Shown here piece by piece: positions 1 through 6,323 of a stretch of 13,507 nt of DNA. Position 1 is the stretch's first letter. Each line of letters opens with the position of its first letter. A program made the translations under genes and the position numbers. The DNA lies in NCBI RefSeq assembly GCF_946885855.1, contig NZ_CAMPHH010000070.1:1-13507 (forward strand), written 5' to 3'. The notes beneath the pieces were generated by a model, which saw only the letters and a list, made by a program, of their open reading frames with translations, was not told where the DNA came from and did not search any database. This stretch comes from an uncultured Actinotalea sp. GTDB taxonomy: Bacteria; Actinomycetota; Actinomycetes; Actinomycetales; Cellulomonadaceae.

Positions 1-600
1 GCCCACCGCCTCGCCGTCGCCCTCGAGCACCACCGTCTCGTGGCCCGGGACATGCAGGGACGCTTCGTGCTCGGACCGCGCCTGTCCGAGCTCGCCACCG
101 CAGCCGGCGAGGACCGGCTGCTCGCCGCCGCCAACCCGGTGCTCACCGCGCTGCGCGACCACTGCGGGGAGAGCGCCCAGCTCTACCGCCGCCAGGGCGA
201 CCAGCGCATCTGCGTGGCTGCCGCCGAGCGCCCGATGGGCCTGCGGGACTCGATCCCCGTCGGGGCCACCCTGACGATGCACGCCGGATCGGCCGCGCAG
301 ATCCTGCTGGCGTGGGAGGAGCCCGACCGGCTGCACCGCGGGCTGCAGGGGGCGAAGTTCACCGCGACCATCCTGTCCGGGGTCCGGCGCCGCGGCTGGG
401 CGCAGTCGGTGTCCGAGCGCGAGGCCGGCGTCGCGTCGGTGTCGGCGCCGGTGCGGGGACCGTCCGGCCGCGTGGTCGCGGCCGTGTCGATCTCCGGCCC
501 GGTCGAGCGCCTCGGCCGTCAGCCGGGCCGCCTGCACGCCGCCGCGGTCGTCGCCGCCGCGAACCGCCTCACCGAGGTCCTGCGCCGCACCTCGGAGTAG
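1..600 (+). CDS. IclR-family transcriptional regulator, NdgR/LtbR-like (5' end missing)
   Basis: The reading frame is open from base 1 and ends at TAG 598-600, so the start and most of the winged-helix DNA-binding domain lie outside the window. The visible protein opens with the end of the wing (AHRLAVALEHHRLV, then GRFVLGPRLSELA), as in IclR proteins. The IclR effector-binding domain follows: LRDSIPVG, TMHAGSAAQILLAW, RRRGWAQSVSEREAGVASVSAPV and the closing VVAAVSISGPVERL. NdgR and LtbR proteins of this type repress leuCD and influence amino-acid synthesis in Streptomyces and Corynebacterium, and in actinobacteria they usually sit divergent from leuC; leuC would therefore lie to the left of this window. 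The tRNA-Glu/tRNA-Gln/gltX neighbourhood supports the assignment. The family call is firm. The NdgR/LtbR role is inferred from context, and the effector cannot be told from the sequence. Confidence 0.9.
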   Translation, partial: AHRLAVALEHHRLVARDMQGRFVLGPRLSELATAAGEDRLLAAANPVLTALRDHCGESAQLYRRQGDQRICVAAAERPMGLRDSIPVGATLTMHAGSAAQILLAWEEPDRLHRGLQGAKFTATILSGVRRRGWAQSVSEREAGVASVSAPVRGPSGRVVAAVSISGPVERLGRQPGRLHAAAVVAAANRLTEVLRRTSE

Positions 601-651
601 TCGACGTCCCGTCCCCCCGTCCCCCGTCGCCGACGACGCCGACTCCGCCCA

Positions 652-682
652 CGAGGGGTCCCGCACACCGCGGGACCCCTCG
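652..682 (+). terminator. Strong hairpin after the IclR gene, probable terminator
   Basis: A perfect 13-bp inverted repeat (652-664 with 670-682) encloses a 5-nt loop and begins 51 bp after the IclR stop codon. The stem is almost all G/C (GAGGGGTCCCGC type). No U-tract follows, which is common for actinobacterial terminators. The structure could also work from the other strand, stopping read-through from the tRNA unit. Confidence 0.65.
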
Positions 683-728
683 CCTGCGTCCGGACCTCTC
701 CTGGTCGCCGCCACCGCGGCCACCTCGC

Positions 729-767
729 GGGGTCGATCTGCACCGGCATCCGGCCTACATCGACCCC
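729..767. repeat. 39-nt palindromic repeat, copy 1
   Basis: A 39-nt element starts with GGGGTCGAT (729-737) and ends with the exact reverse complement ATCGACCCC (759-767). Its first 21 nt are identical to those of copy 2, which starts 73 bp downstream. The inner part contains two CCGG tetramers that can pair with each other. It lies between the IclR terminator and the tRNA terminator, in DNA with no plausible gene. It may be a REP-like intergenic repeat or a paired operator; the sequence alone does not decide. Confidence 0.6.
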
Positions 768-801
768 ACGAACGCGCGCGCCCGGACCGCCGGCCACGCC
801 T

Positions 802-840
802 GGGGTCGATCTGCACCGGCATGCGGCACAGATCCACCCC
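802..840. repeat. 39-nt palindromic repeat, copy 2
   Basis: This copy has exactly the same length as copy 1 and the same first 21 nt. Its arms pair over 12 positions with one mismatch (GGGGTCGATCTG at 802-813 against CAGATCCACCCC at 829-840). Inside, a 2x2 internal loop is followed by CCG/CGG pairing around a GCATG loop, so it would fold into one long hairpin. The 3' halves of the two copies differ in sequence, yet each still pairs with its own 5' half. That suggests the hairpin shape matters more than the exact bases. Confidence 0.6.
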
Positions 841-913
841 GTGACGGGCCCCCACGGCACTGGAGGGCGGGGCGGGTCGCCGGGCGTCGCGACGGCTCTC
901 GGGGCGCGGACAG

Positions 914-950
914 CACGAAGGCCCGGTCGCTGGGCGACCGGGCCTTCGTG
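914..950 (-). terminator. Terminator hairpin after tRNA-Glu
   Basis: A perfect 17-bp inverted repeat (914-930 with 934-950) has a 3-nt loop. On the minus strand it starts 5 nt after the 3' end of tRNA-Glu, the usual place for the terminator of a tRNA unit. There is no clear T-tract on either strand. It is the longest perfect hairpin I found in the window. Confidence 0.8.
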
Positions 951-955
951 TGACG

Positions 956-1028
956 TACCCCCAAGGGGATTCGAACCCCTGTTACCGCCGTGAGAGGGCG
1001 GCGTCCTAGGCCACTAGACGATGGGGGC
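956..1028 (-). tRNA. tRNA-Glu (CUC anticodon)
   Basis: The 73-nt gene on the minus strand folds as a full cloverleaf. The acceptor stem is GCCCCCA/TGGGGGT with a G-U first pair and discriminator A. The anticodon stem CCGCC/GGCGG closes the loop CTCTCAC, giving anticodon CUC, which reads GAG. The T-arm is AGGGG-TTCGAAT-CCCCT. The 3' CCA is not encoded. It is the distal gene of a tRNA-Gln to tRNA-Glu unit, ended by the hairpin at 914-950. Confidence 0.97.
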
Positions 1029-1046
1029 CTGGGCTGATCTCCACCC

Positions 1047-1086
1047 CGGAGGGCTTCGATCCGCTGAGTACCTTACACCATCTCCG
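1047..1086 (-). pseudogene. tRNA-like relic between tRNA-Gln and tRNA-Glu
   Basis: On the minus strand this 40-nt stretch starts with CGGAG and ends with CTCCG, which pair as a short acceptor-like stem. Inside it has ATGGTGTAA, identical to the acceptor/D-arm junction of the neighbouring tRNA-Gln, and then GGATCGAAGCC, which resembles the T-arm GGTTCGAGTCC. No anticodon arm is present. It looks like an internally deleted tRNA copy, but the element is short and chance similarity is possible. Confidence 0.3.
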
Positions 1087-1138
1087 CCGGCCCCTCGGCC
1101 ACCCCTCCGATGGAGAGAAACCGCAGGTCAGCGAAGCG

Positions 1139-1210
1139 CTGGGGTACCAGGACTCGAACCTAGACTAAGTGAACCAGAATCACTCGTGCTGCCAATTACA
1201 CCATACCCCA
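1139..1210 (-). tRNA. tRNA-Gln (CUG anticodon)
   Basis: The 72-nt minus-strand gene folds as a cloverleaf. The acceptor stem is TGGGGTA/TACCCCA with discriminator G. The anticodon stem AGTGA/TCACT closes the loop TTCTGGT, giving anticodon CUG. The T-arm is CTAGG-TTCGAGT-CCTGG. CCA is not encoded. It is the first gene of the tRNA unit, with a promoter at 1278-1306. In bacteria without GlnRS this tRNA is first charged with glutamate by GluRS (gltX lies in this window) and then amidated by GatCAB. Confidence 0.97.
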
Positions 1211-1277
1211 TGGGGTACAACTCCCGGTCCCGAAGCCCCCTCAGGAGCCTCCGAACCGCTCGTCGTACCGCCGGGAG

Positions 1278-1306
1278 ACACTACCCGACCGCGGGCACCG
1301 CTCCAA
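1278..1306 (-). promoter_or_regulatory. Promoter of the tRNA-Gln/tRNA-Glu unit
   Basis: On the minus strand a TTGGAG box (1306-1301) and a TAGTGT box (1283-1278) are separated by exactly 17 bp, a good match to the housekeeping sigma-factor spacing. The predicted transcription start lies about 60 nt before tRNA-Gln. This is the only place in the window where I see both boxes. Confidence 0.6.
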
Positions 1307-1386
1307 ACCGGTGATCATGCCTCCGCGCCGACGGCCCGCCGCGCCCTGCACGCGCTGCCCGGCGCCCCGCCCGCGGGCGTGCGAGC

Positions 1387-3264
1387 ATGCCGGACGTGAC
1401 GACGACGCCGCCCTTCACGACCCGTCCGGAGCTCACGGGGACCACCGGCATGGTGACCTCGACCCACTGGCTCGCCTCCCAGTCCGGCATGGCCGTGCTC
1501 GAGCGCGGCGGCAACGCGTTCGACGCCGCGGTCGCGGCCGGGTTGGTGCTCCACGTCGTCGAGCCGCACCTCAACGGCTTCGCGGGGGACCTGCCGGTGA
1601 TCGCCGCCACCGGCGCCACGGGCGAGCCCTTCGTGCTCTGCGGCCAGGGCACGGCCCCCGGCGCCGCCACCCCGGAGGTCTTCGCCGATCTCGATCTCGA
1701 CCACGTCCCGGGGACCGGGCTGCTCGCCGCCGTCGTCCCCGGCGCCTTCGGCACCTGGATGGACATGCTCGCCCGCTACGGGACCTGGCGGGTGGCGGAC
1801 GTCATGGCCTTCGCCGTCGGCTACGCCCGCGACGGCTTCCCGCTGCTGGCCCAGGCGTCGGCGACGATCGCCCGGGTGGCCGACCACTTCCGCGTGCACT
1901 GGCCCAGCTCCGCCGCCACCTACCTCCCGGATGGCGAGGTCCCGGCGCCGGGCAGCCGTCTGCGCCTGCCGGGTCTCGCGACCACGCTGGAGCGGATCGT
2001 CACCGAGGCGCAGGCCGCCGGGCCCGACCGTCTCGCGGAGATCGAGGGCGCTCGCCGGGCGTTCTACGAGGGCTTCGTCGCCGAGGAGATCGGCCGGTTC
2101 TGCGCCGGCCAGGAGGTCATGGACTCCTCGGGCCGGCCGCACCGGGGGCTGCTCACCGCCGACGACCTCGCGGGCTGGCGGGTCCGCGAGGAACGTCCGA
2201 CCACGGTGGAGTTCGCCGGCAGGACCATCGCCAAGACCGGCCCCTGGGGGCAGGGGCCCGTGCTGCTGCAGCAGCTGCGGATGCTCGAGGGGATGGACCT
2301 CGAGGACACACGGCCCGGCAGTGCCGAGCTCGTGCACGCCGTCATGGAGACGGCGAAGCTCGCGTACGCCGACCGCGACCACTGGTACGCCGACCCCGAC
2401 CACGCCGACGTCCCGCTGGACGCCCTCCTGTCGGCCGGGTACGCCGCGGAGCGCCGGGCGCTCGTGGGGCCGACGGCGTCGGACGAGCAGCGCCCCGGCT
2501 CCCCCGGCGGCCGCGCGCCGCGAGGACTGCCGGCCGCCGTCGTCGACCGGGTGCACCGCGCCCTCGCCGCAGCGGCCGACGACGGCGCCGCGGCCGGCGG
2601 ACCGCGCTCGTCCCGCGCGGCCGGCGTCGGCGAGCCGACGTTCGGCACGGACCCCGGAGTGCGGTCGGACGGCTCCGCGCGCGGCGACACGTGCCACCTG
2701 GACGTCGTCGACCGGTGGGGCAACATCGTCTCGGCGACCCCCAGCGGGGCGTGGCTGCAGTCCTCCCCCGTCGTCCCCGCGCTCGGCATCCCGCTGCCCA
2801 CCCGCGCGCAGATGTTCTGGGTCGAGCCCGGCCTGCCCGGCTCGATCGCCCCGCACAAGCGGCCGCGGACGACGCTGAGCCCGACGCTCGTGCTCCGCGA
2901 CGGGCGCCCCGAGATCGCGTGCGGCACGCCGGGCGGTGACCAGCAGGACCAGTGGCAGGTGCCGCTCCTGCTCAACCACCTCGTCTACGGGATGGGCCTG
3001 CAGGAGGCGATCGACGCCCCGACCTGGCACACCACGCACCTGATCTCCTCCTTCGACCCGCGCGACCTCGACCCGATGGGCGTCACGGCGGAGGACAGGC
3101 TCGGACCGGAGGTGCTCGACGAGCTGCGCCGGCGCGGGCACCGCGTCACGGTCTCGGGTCCGTGGTCGCTCGGGCGGCTGAGCGCCGTCGCGATCGGGCG
3201 GGACGGCATGCTGCACGGGGCGGCCACGCCCCGCGGGATGCAGGGCTACGCCGTGGGCCGCTGA
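1387..3264 (+). CDS. Gamma-glutamyltransferase family Ntn-hydrolase, cytoplasmic type
   Basis: The 625-residue protein has the GGT fold order: GMVTSTHWLASQSG and GGNAFDAAVAAG near the N-terminus, the autoprocessing site GDTCHLDVVD with candidate nucleophile Thr435, VVDRWGN, KRPRTTLSPTLV and GTPGGDQQDQW. Cleavage before Thr435 would give subunits of about 434 and 191 residues. A Pro/Gly/Ala-rich stretch (about 375-430) precedes the cleavage site and is probably the flexible end of the large subunit. There is no signal peptide, unlike secreted GGTs; this resembles the Bacillus YwrD group. The Arg that binds the substrate carboxylate in E. coli GGT (FREMAP) appears replaced by Gln87 in GQGTAP, so glutathione may not be the substrate. 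ATG 1387 is chosen because FTTRP...GMVTSTHWLAS is typical of the N-terminus of this subfamily; no Shine-Dalgarno is obvious. The gene stands alone and converges with the reductase gene after it. Confidence 0.88.
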   Translation: MPDVTTTPPFTTRPELTGTTGMVTSTHWLASQSGMAVLERGGNAFDAAVAAGLVLHVVEPHLNGFAGDLPVIAATGATGEPFVLCGQGTAPGAATPEVFADLDLDHVPGTGLLAAVVPGAFGTWMDMLARYGTWRVADVMAFAVGYARDGFPLLAQASATIARVADHFRVHWPSSAATYLPDGEVPAPGSRLRLPGLATTLERIVTEAQAAGPDRLAEIEGARRAFYEGFVAEEIGRFCAGQEVMDSSGRPHRGLLTADDLAGWRVREERPTTVEFAGRTIAKTGPWGQGPVLLQQLRMLEGMDLEDTRPGSAELVHAVMETAKLAYADRDHWYADPDHADVPLDALLSAGYAAERRALVGPTASDEQRPGSPGGRAPRGLPAAVVDRVHRALAAAADDGAAAGGPRSSRAAGVGEPTFGTDPGVRSDGSARGDTCHLDVVDRWGNIVSATPSGAWLQSSPVVPALGIPLPTRAQMFWVEPGLPGSIAPHKRPRTTLSPTLVLRDGRPEIACGTPGGDQQDQWQVPLLLNHLVYGMGLQEAIDAPTWHTTHLISSFDPRDLDPMGVTAEDRLGPEVLDELRRRGHRVTVSGPWSLGRLSAVAIGRDGMLHGAATPRGMQGYAVGR

Positions 3265-3341
3265 GCCCCGCGCCGTCCGGTGGCGGGCCCGCGCGCCGTC
3301 AGCCGGGCGTCGCCGTGCACCGTGCGGCACGCGGTCTCTCG

Positions 3342-3878
3342 TCAGCCGCCAGGAAGCACCCGGTAGCGGACGCAGGCGAAGTCACGGTTGCGCTCGACGT
3401 CCAGGAGCTCCAGCTCCAGCTCCCGCGGCAGCAGCGGTGACCCGGCGCCCAGGGTGACCGGTGCGTACTGCACCCACACCTCGTCGAGCAGCCCGGCGTC
3501 CGCGAACTGCCCCGCGACGTCGCCGCCGCCCACCACCCACACGTCGCGGCCGCCCGCCGCCTCGGCCATCTGCCGGTGGACGTCCTGGACCGGTGCCTGT
3601 GTCGGCGTGATGGAGGGGTGGACGGCCTCGACCATCCGGTGCGTGAGGACCCACGAGGGGATCCGGTACGGCCAGGTCCGGTCCTCGTCCAGACCGTTCG
3701 CCAGCAACCAGCGATAGGTGCCCGCGCCCATGGCCAGCGCCCCGACGCCCGCCATGAAGTCGTCGTGCCCCATCGGTCCGCGGGGGTCGACGTCCCGTTC
3801 CAGCAGCCACGCCAGGGAGTGCTCGGGCGTCGCGATGAAGCCGTCGACGCTCGAGGCCGTGTAGTAGATCGTCGCCAT
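3342..3878 (-). CDS. Dihydrofolate reductase / RibD C-terminal family protein
   Basis: The 178-residue protein has the fold marks of the RibD C-terminal (DHFR-like) family. The N-terminus ATIYYTASSVDGFIA resembles the first strand and nucleotide-binding loop. GALAMGAGTYRWL and the signature VWVVGGGDVAGQFADAGLLDE follow, then VTLGAGSPLLP. Such proteins are presumed NAD(P)H-dependent reductases; the substrate is unknown, and this is neither the folate enzyme proper nor a full RibD. ATG 3878 is supported by a TACGGT box ending 6 nt upstream, which would give a leaderless mRNA. It lies 58 bp after the HAD gene on the same strand but seems to have its own promoter. It converges with the GGT gene across 77 bp that contain no strong hairpin. 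Confidence 0.85.
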   Translation of the reverse strand: MATIYYTASSVDGFIATPEHSLAWLLERDVDPRGPMGHDDFMAGVGALAMGAGTYRWLLANGLDEDRTWPYRIPSWVLTHRMVEAVHPSITPTQAPVQDVHRQMAEAAGGRDVWVVGGGDVAGQFADAGLLDEVWVQYAPVTLGAGSPLLPRELELELLDVERNRDFACVRYRVLPGG

Positions 3879-3884
3879 GCGGCG

Positions 3885-3890
3885 ACCGTA
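3885..3890 (-). promoter_or_regulatory. -10 box of the DHFR-family gene (leaderless)
   Basis: TACGGT on the minus strand ends 6 nt before the ATG. Transcription would start at or next to the A of the start codon. No -35 box is recognisable. Confidence 0.5.
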
Positions 3891-3936
3891 ACCGGACCCT
3901 CCGACACGGCGCCGCTCGTCGCGAGGCGCGCTCGGC

Positions 3937-4716
3937 TCAGACCGCGCCGTCGACGCCCAGCACCCTGGGCAGCTCCTCCAGCGTGGTCACGACGCGCACG
4001 CCCGCGGCCCGCGCGGCGGCCAGGTCCTCCGGCGGCACGGCCACGCGGCGCGGCCCGGGCCGGTCGACCCACACGCCGACCAGACCCGCGGCGACCGCGC
4101 CGACGGCGTCGACGTCGAGCTCGTCCCCCACGTAGGCGGTGCGCGCCGGTTCCGTGCCGAGGCGCCGGCACGCCTCGAGGAAGACCTCCGGGGCGGGCTT
4201 GCCCACGCCCAGGGTGTCGACCCCGACGAGGACCTCGACGCGGTCGGCCAGACCCACCCGTCGGAGCTTCTCCGTCTGGTACCCCACTCCGGCGTTGGAC
4301 AGCGCGCCGACGGCGAAGCCGTGCCCGAGCAGCCGGTCCACGGCCTCCGAGGCCTCCTCGTGCGCCGCCCAGGCGCCGGCGAAGCCCTCCTCGAAGAGCG
4401 CGTCCCACCGGGCGTACGCCGCATCGTCCAGCGGTTCGCCGCCGAACACGCGCTGGAGCTCGTTCGCGCGCGCGAACCGCTGGTCGCGGTAACCGATCTC
4501 GCCGCGGGTGTAGCGGCGGTAGTGGTCGCCGGAGTCCGCGCGCCACACCTGGAGCATCTCCGGGTGCCGTTCCGCGGTCACGTGCGGCAGGAAGGTCGAC
4601 GCCGCCGCGGTGAGCGCCACCGCGAACGCGCCGCGGGTGTCCACGAGCGTGTCGTCGATGTCGAGCAGGACGCCGTCGACGGCGCGCCCGTCCACCTCAG
4701 GCCTCTCGGCCGTCAC
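3937..4716 (-). CDS. HAD-family hydrolase (phosphatase)
   Basis: The 259-residue protein carries all four HAD motifs: DIDDTLVD (I, nucleophile and acid Asp, residues 19-26), ALSNAG (II), the Lys of GKPAPEVF (III) and GDELDVDA (IV). A helical cap domain lies between motifs I and II ([18 protein letters not shown]). Such enzymes are Mg-dependent phosphatases for small phosphorylated metabolites; the substrate cannot be told. The start chosen is GTG 4716, which overlaps the gltX stop as GTGA, implying translational coupling. A second candidate is GTG 4695, preceded by AGAGG at a spacing of 6 nt. The gene is expected to be cotranscribed with gltX. Confidence 0.88.
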   Translation of the reverse strand: MTAERPEVDGRAVDGVLLDIDDTLVDTRGAFAVALTAAASTFLPHVTAERHPEMLQVWRADSGDHYRRYTRGEIGYRDQRFARANELQRVFGGEPLDDAAYARWDALFEEGFAGAWAAHEEASEAVDRLLGHGFAVGALSNAGVGYQTEKLRRVGLADRVEVLVGVDTLGVGKPAPEVFLEACRRLGTEPARTAYVGDELDVDAVGAVAAGLVGVWVDRPGPRRVAVPPEDLAAARAAGVRVVTTLEELPRVLGVDGAV

Positions 4717-6248
4717 AGCGTGCCGCGCAGCGCCCGCATCCGGGCGAGCGTGGAGTCCTTGCCGAGGATCTCCAGGGACTCGAACAGCGGCGGGGACACC
4801 CGCCGGCCGGACACGGCCACGCGCAGCGGCGTGAACGCGAACCGCGGCTTGATGCCGAGCCCGTCCACGAGCGCCGTCGTCAGCGCGTCCTGCACGGCCG
4901 CGGTGGTGAACCCATCGACGGGCAGCGGCTCCAGGGCCGCCACCGCGGCGTCGAGCACCGCACCCGAGTCCTCCCGCAGGGCCGTGCGGGCGTCGTCCTC
5001 GACGACCAGCTCGCCGTCGGCGCGCAGCAGGAAGCCGAGCATCCCGACCGACTCGCCCAGCAGCGTCATGCGCTCCTGGACCAGGGGCGCCCCCGCGTCC
5101 AGCACCGCCTGCTCGTCCTCCCGCAGGTCCGAATAGGCGCGGGCCGATACCAGGCCGGCGTCGTGCAGGTACGGCACGAGCCGGTCCCGGAAGTCCAGCG
5201 GCTCCAGCAGCCGTACGTGCGCGGCGTTGATCGCCTCGGCCTTCTTGAGGTCGAAGCGCGCGGGGTTCGGCAGGACGTCGGCGACGTCGAAGGCCCCGAC
5301 CATCTCCTCGACCGTGAAGATGTCGCGGTCCGGCGCGATCGACCAGCCCAGCAGCGCGAGGTAGTTGAGCAGTCCCTCGGGCACGAAGCCCCGCTCGCGG
5401 TGCAGGAAGAGGTTGGACTCCGGGTCCCGCTTGGAGAGCTTCTTGTTGCCCTCGCCCATGACGTACGGCAGGTGGCCGTACACCGGCTCCACGGACGCGA
5501 TGCCCAGCGCCAGGAGCGCGCGGAAGAGCACGACCTGACGGGGGGTGGAGGACAGCAGGTCCTCCCCGCGCAGCACGTGGGTGATCCCCATGAGGGCGTC
5601 GTCGACCGGGTTCGTCAGCGTGTACAGCGGCTGGCCGTTGCCGCGGACGATGACGTAGTCCGGCACCGAGCCCGCCTTGAAGGTGAGCTCCCCGCGCACG
5701 AGGTCGGTGAAGACGACGTCGTCCTCGGGCATCCGGATCCGCAGCACCGGCTCGCGCCCCTCGGCGCGGTACGCGGCCTTCTGCTCCTCGGTGAGGTCGC
5801 GGTCGAAGCCGTCGTAGCCCAGCTTGGGGTCGCGGCCCGCGGCGCGGTGCCGCTCCTCGACCTCCTCCGGGGTGGAGAAGGACTCGTAGGCATGGCCGGC
5901 CTCGAGGAGGCGGCGCGCCACGTCGGCGTAGAGGTCCAGCCGCTGGGACTGCCGGTACGGCTCGTGGGGACCGCCGACCTCGACGCCCTCGTCCCAGTCC
6001 AGGCCGAGCCACCGCAGGGCGTCGAGCAGCTGCGTGTAGCTCTCCTCGGAGTCGCGCTGGGTGTCCGTGTCCTCGATCCGGAACACGAAGGTGCCCCCGG
6101 TGTGCCGGGCGTACGCCCAGTTGAACAGCGCGGTCCGGATGAGGCCGACGTGCGGGGTGCCCGTCGGCGACGGGCAGAAGCGCACGCGCACGGCCGGGCC
6201 GGTCGCGGAGGAGGAGGGGGACGACGGCGTCGCGAGGTTCTCAGACAT
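4713..6248 (-). CDS. gltX: Glutamyl-tRNA synthetase
   Basis: The 511-residue class I synthetase charges tRNA with glutamate. The HIGH-type motif reads HVGL (33-36) within [20 protein letters not shown]. The KMSKS-type motif is KLSKR (270-274) within GNKKLSKRD. Other family blocks are [51 protein letters not shown] and LNYLALLGW, followed by the C-terminal anticodon-binding domain. The length is normal. The ATG at 6248 fits the usual short N-terminus before [10 protein letters not shown] and has a TACGCT box ending 9 nt upstream, so the mRNA should have almost no leader. The tRNA-Glu and tRNA-Gln genes lie about 3.5 kb away; in most actinobacteria this enzyme also misacylates tRNA-Gln for later amidation by GatCAB. 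The HAD gene follows with a GTGA overlap. Confidence 0.97.
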   Translation of the reverse strand: MSENLATPSSPSSSATGPAVRVRFCPSPTGTPHVGLIRTALFNWAYARHTGGTFVFRIEDTDTQRDSEESYTQLLDALRWLGLDWDEGVEVGGPHEPYRQSQRLDLYADVARRLLEAGHAYESFSTPEEVEERHRAAGRDPKLGYDGFDRDLTEEQKAAYRAEGREPVLRIRMPEDDVVFTDLVRGELTFKAGSVPDYVIVRGNGQPLYTLTNPVDDALMGITHVLRGEDLLSSTPRQVVLFRALLALGIASVEPVYGHLPYVMGEGNKKLSKRDPESNLFLHRERGFVPEGLLNYLALLGWSIAPDRDIFTVEEMVGAFDVADVLPNPARFDLKKAEAINAAHVRLLEPLDFRDRLVPYLHDAGLVSARAYSDLREDEQAVLDAGAPLVQERMTLLGESVGMLGFLLRADGELVVEDDARTALREDSGAVLDAAVAALEPLPVDGFTTAAVQDALTTALVDGLGIKPRFAFTPLRVAVSGRRVSPPLFESLEILGKDSTLARMRALRGTL

Positions 6249-6257
6249 GGTGCGGCC

Positions 6258-6263
6258 AGCGTA
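6258..6263 (-). promoter_or_regulatory. -10 box of gltX
   Basis: TACGCT on the minus strand ends 9 nt before the gltX ATG. The predicted leader is 0-3 nt. There is no clear -35 box. Confidence 0.45.
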
Positions 6264-6275
6264 GTGCGACGTCAC

Positions 6276-6287
6276 CCGACCGGTCGG
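6276..6287. promoter_or_regulatory. 12-bp palindrome between the divergent gltX and lipoprotein promoters
   Basis: CCGACCGGTCGG is a perfect palindrome. It is centred at about 6281.5, upstream of both -10 boxes (13 bp from the gltX box and 24 bp from the lipoprotein box), where an operator for one or both genes could lie. In DNA this rich in G and C, 12-bp palindromes arise by chance fairly often. Confidence 0.25.
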
Positions 6288-6310
6288 CGCGGCGCCGGGG
6301 CCGAGCGGCC

Positions 6311-6316
6311 TAGGTT
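6311..6316 (+). promoter_or_regulatory. -10 box of the lipoprotein gene (leaderless)
   Basis: TAGGTT ends 7 nt before ATG 6324, placing the transcription start at the start codon. No -35 box or Shine-Dalgarno is seen. Confidence 0.5.
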
Positions 6317-6323
6317 GACGCCC

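Larger units (their letters stand above)
601..955. other. Gene-free stretch between the IclR gene and tRNA-Glu
   Basis: This 355-bp region holds no reading frame with convincing protein character. It contains the IclR terminator hairpin (652-682), the two 39-nt palindromic repeats (729-767 and 802-840) and the tRNA terminator hairpin (914-950). I see no promoter or RNA gene beyond these. Confidence 0.6.

Noticed and set aside
956..1310. Integrated mobile element at the tRNA genes
   Set aside because: No integrase, excisionase, phage gene or matching distal att copy is in the window. Only the 8-bp repeat hints at it.
1315..3330. 671-codon open frame on the minus strand opposite the GGT gene, and similar long antisense frames (for example 10977-12959 and 312-953)
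   Set aside because: Their translations are low-complexity Arg/Gly/Pro/Ala-rich with no family motifs. They arise because high-GC third positions remove stop codons from other frames.
3265..3341. Terminator between the convergent GGT and DHFR-family genes
   Set aside because: Only a 10-bp GCGGGCCCGC palindrome without a loop and weak GC pairing are present. Nothing stands out from the GC-rich background.
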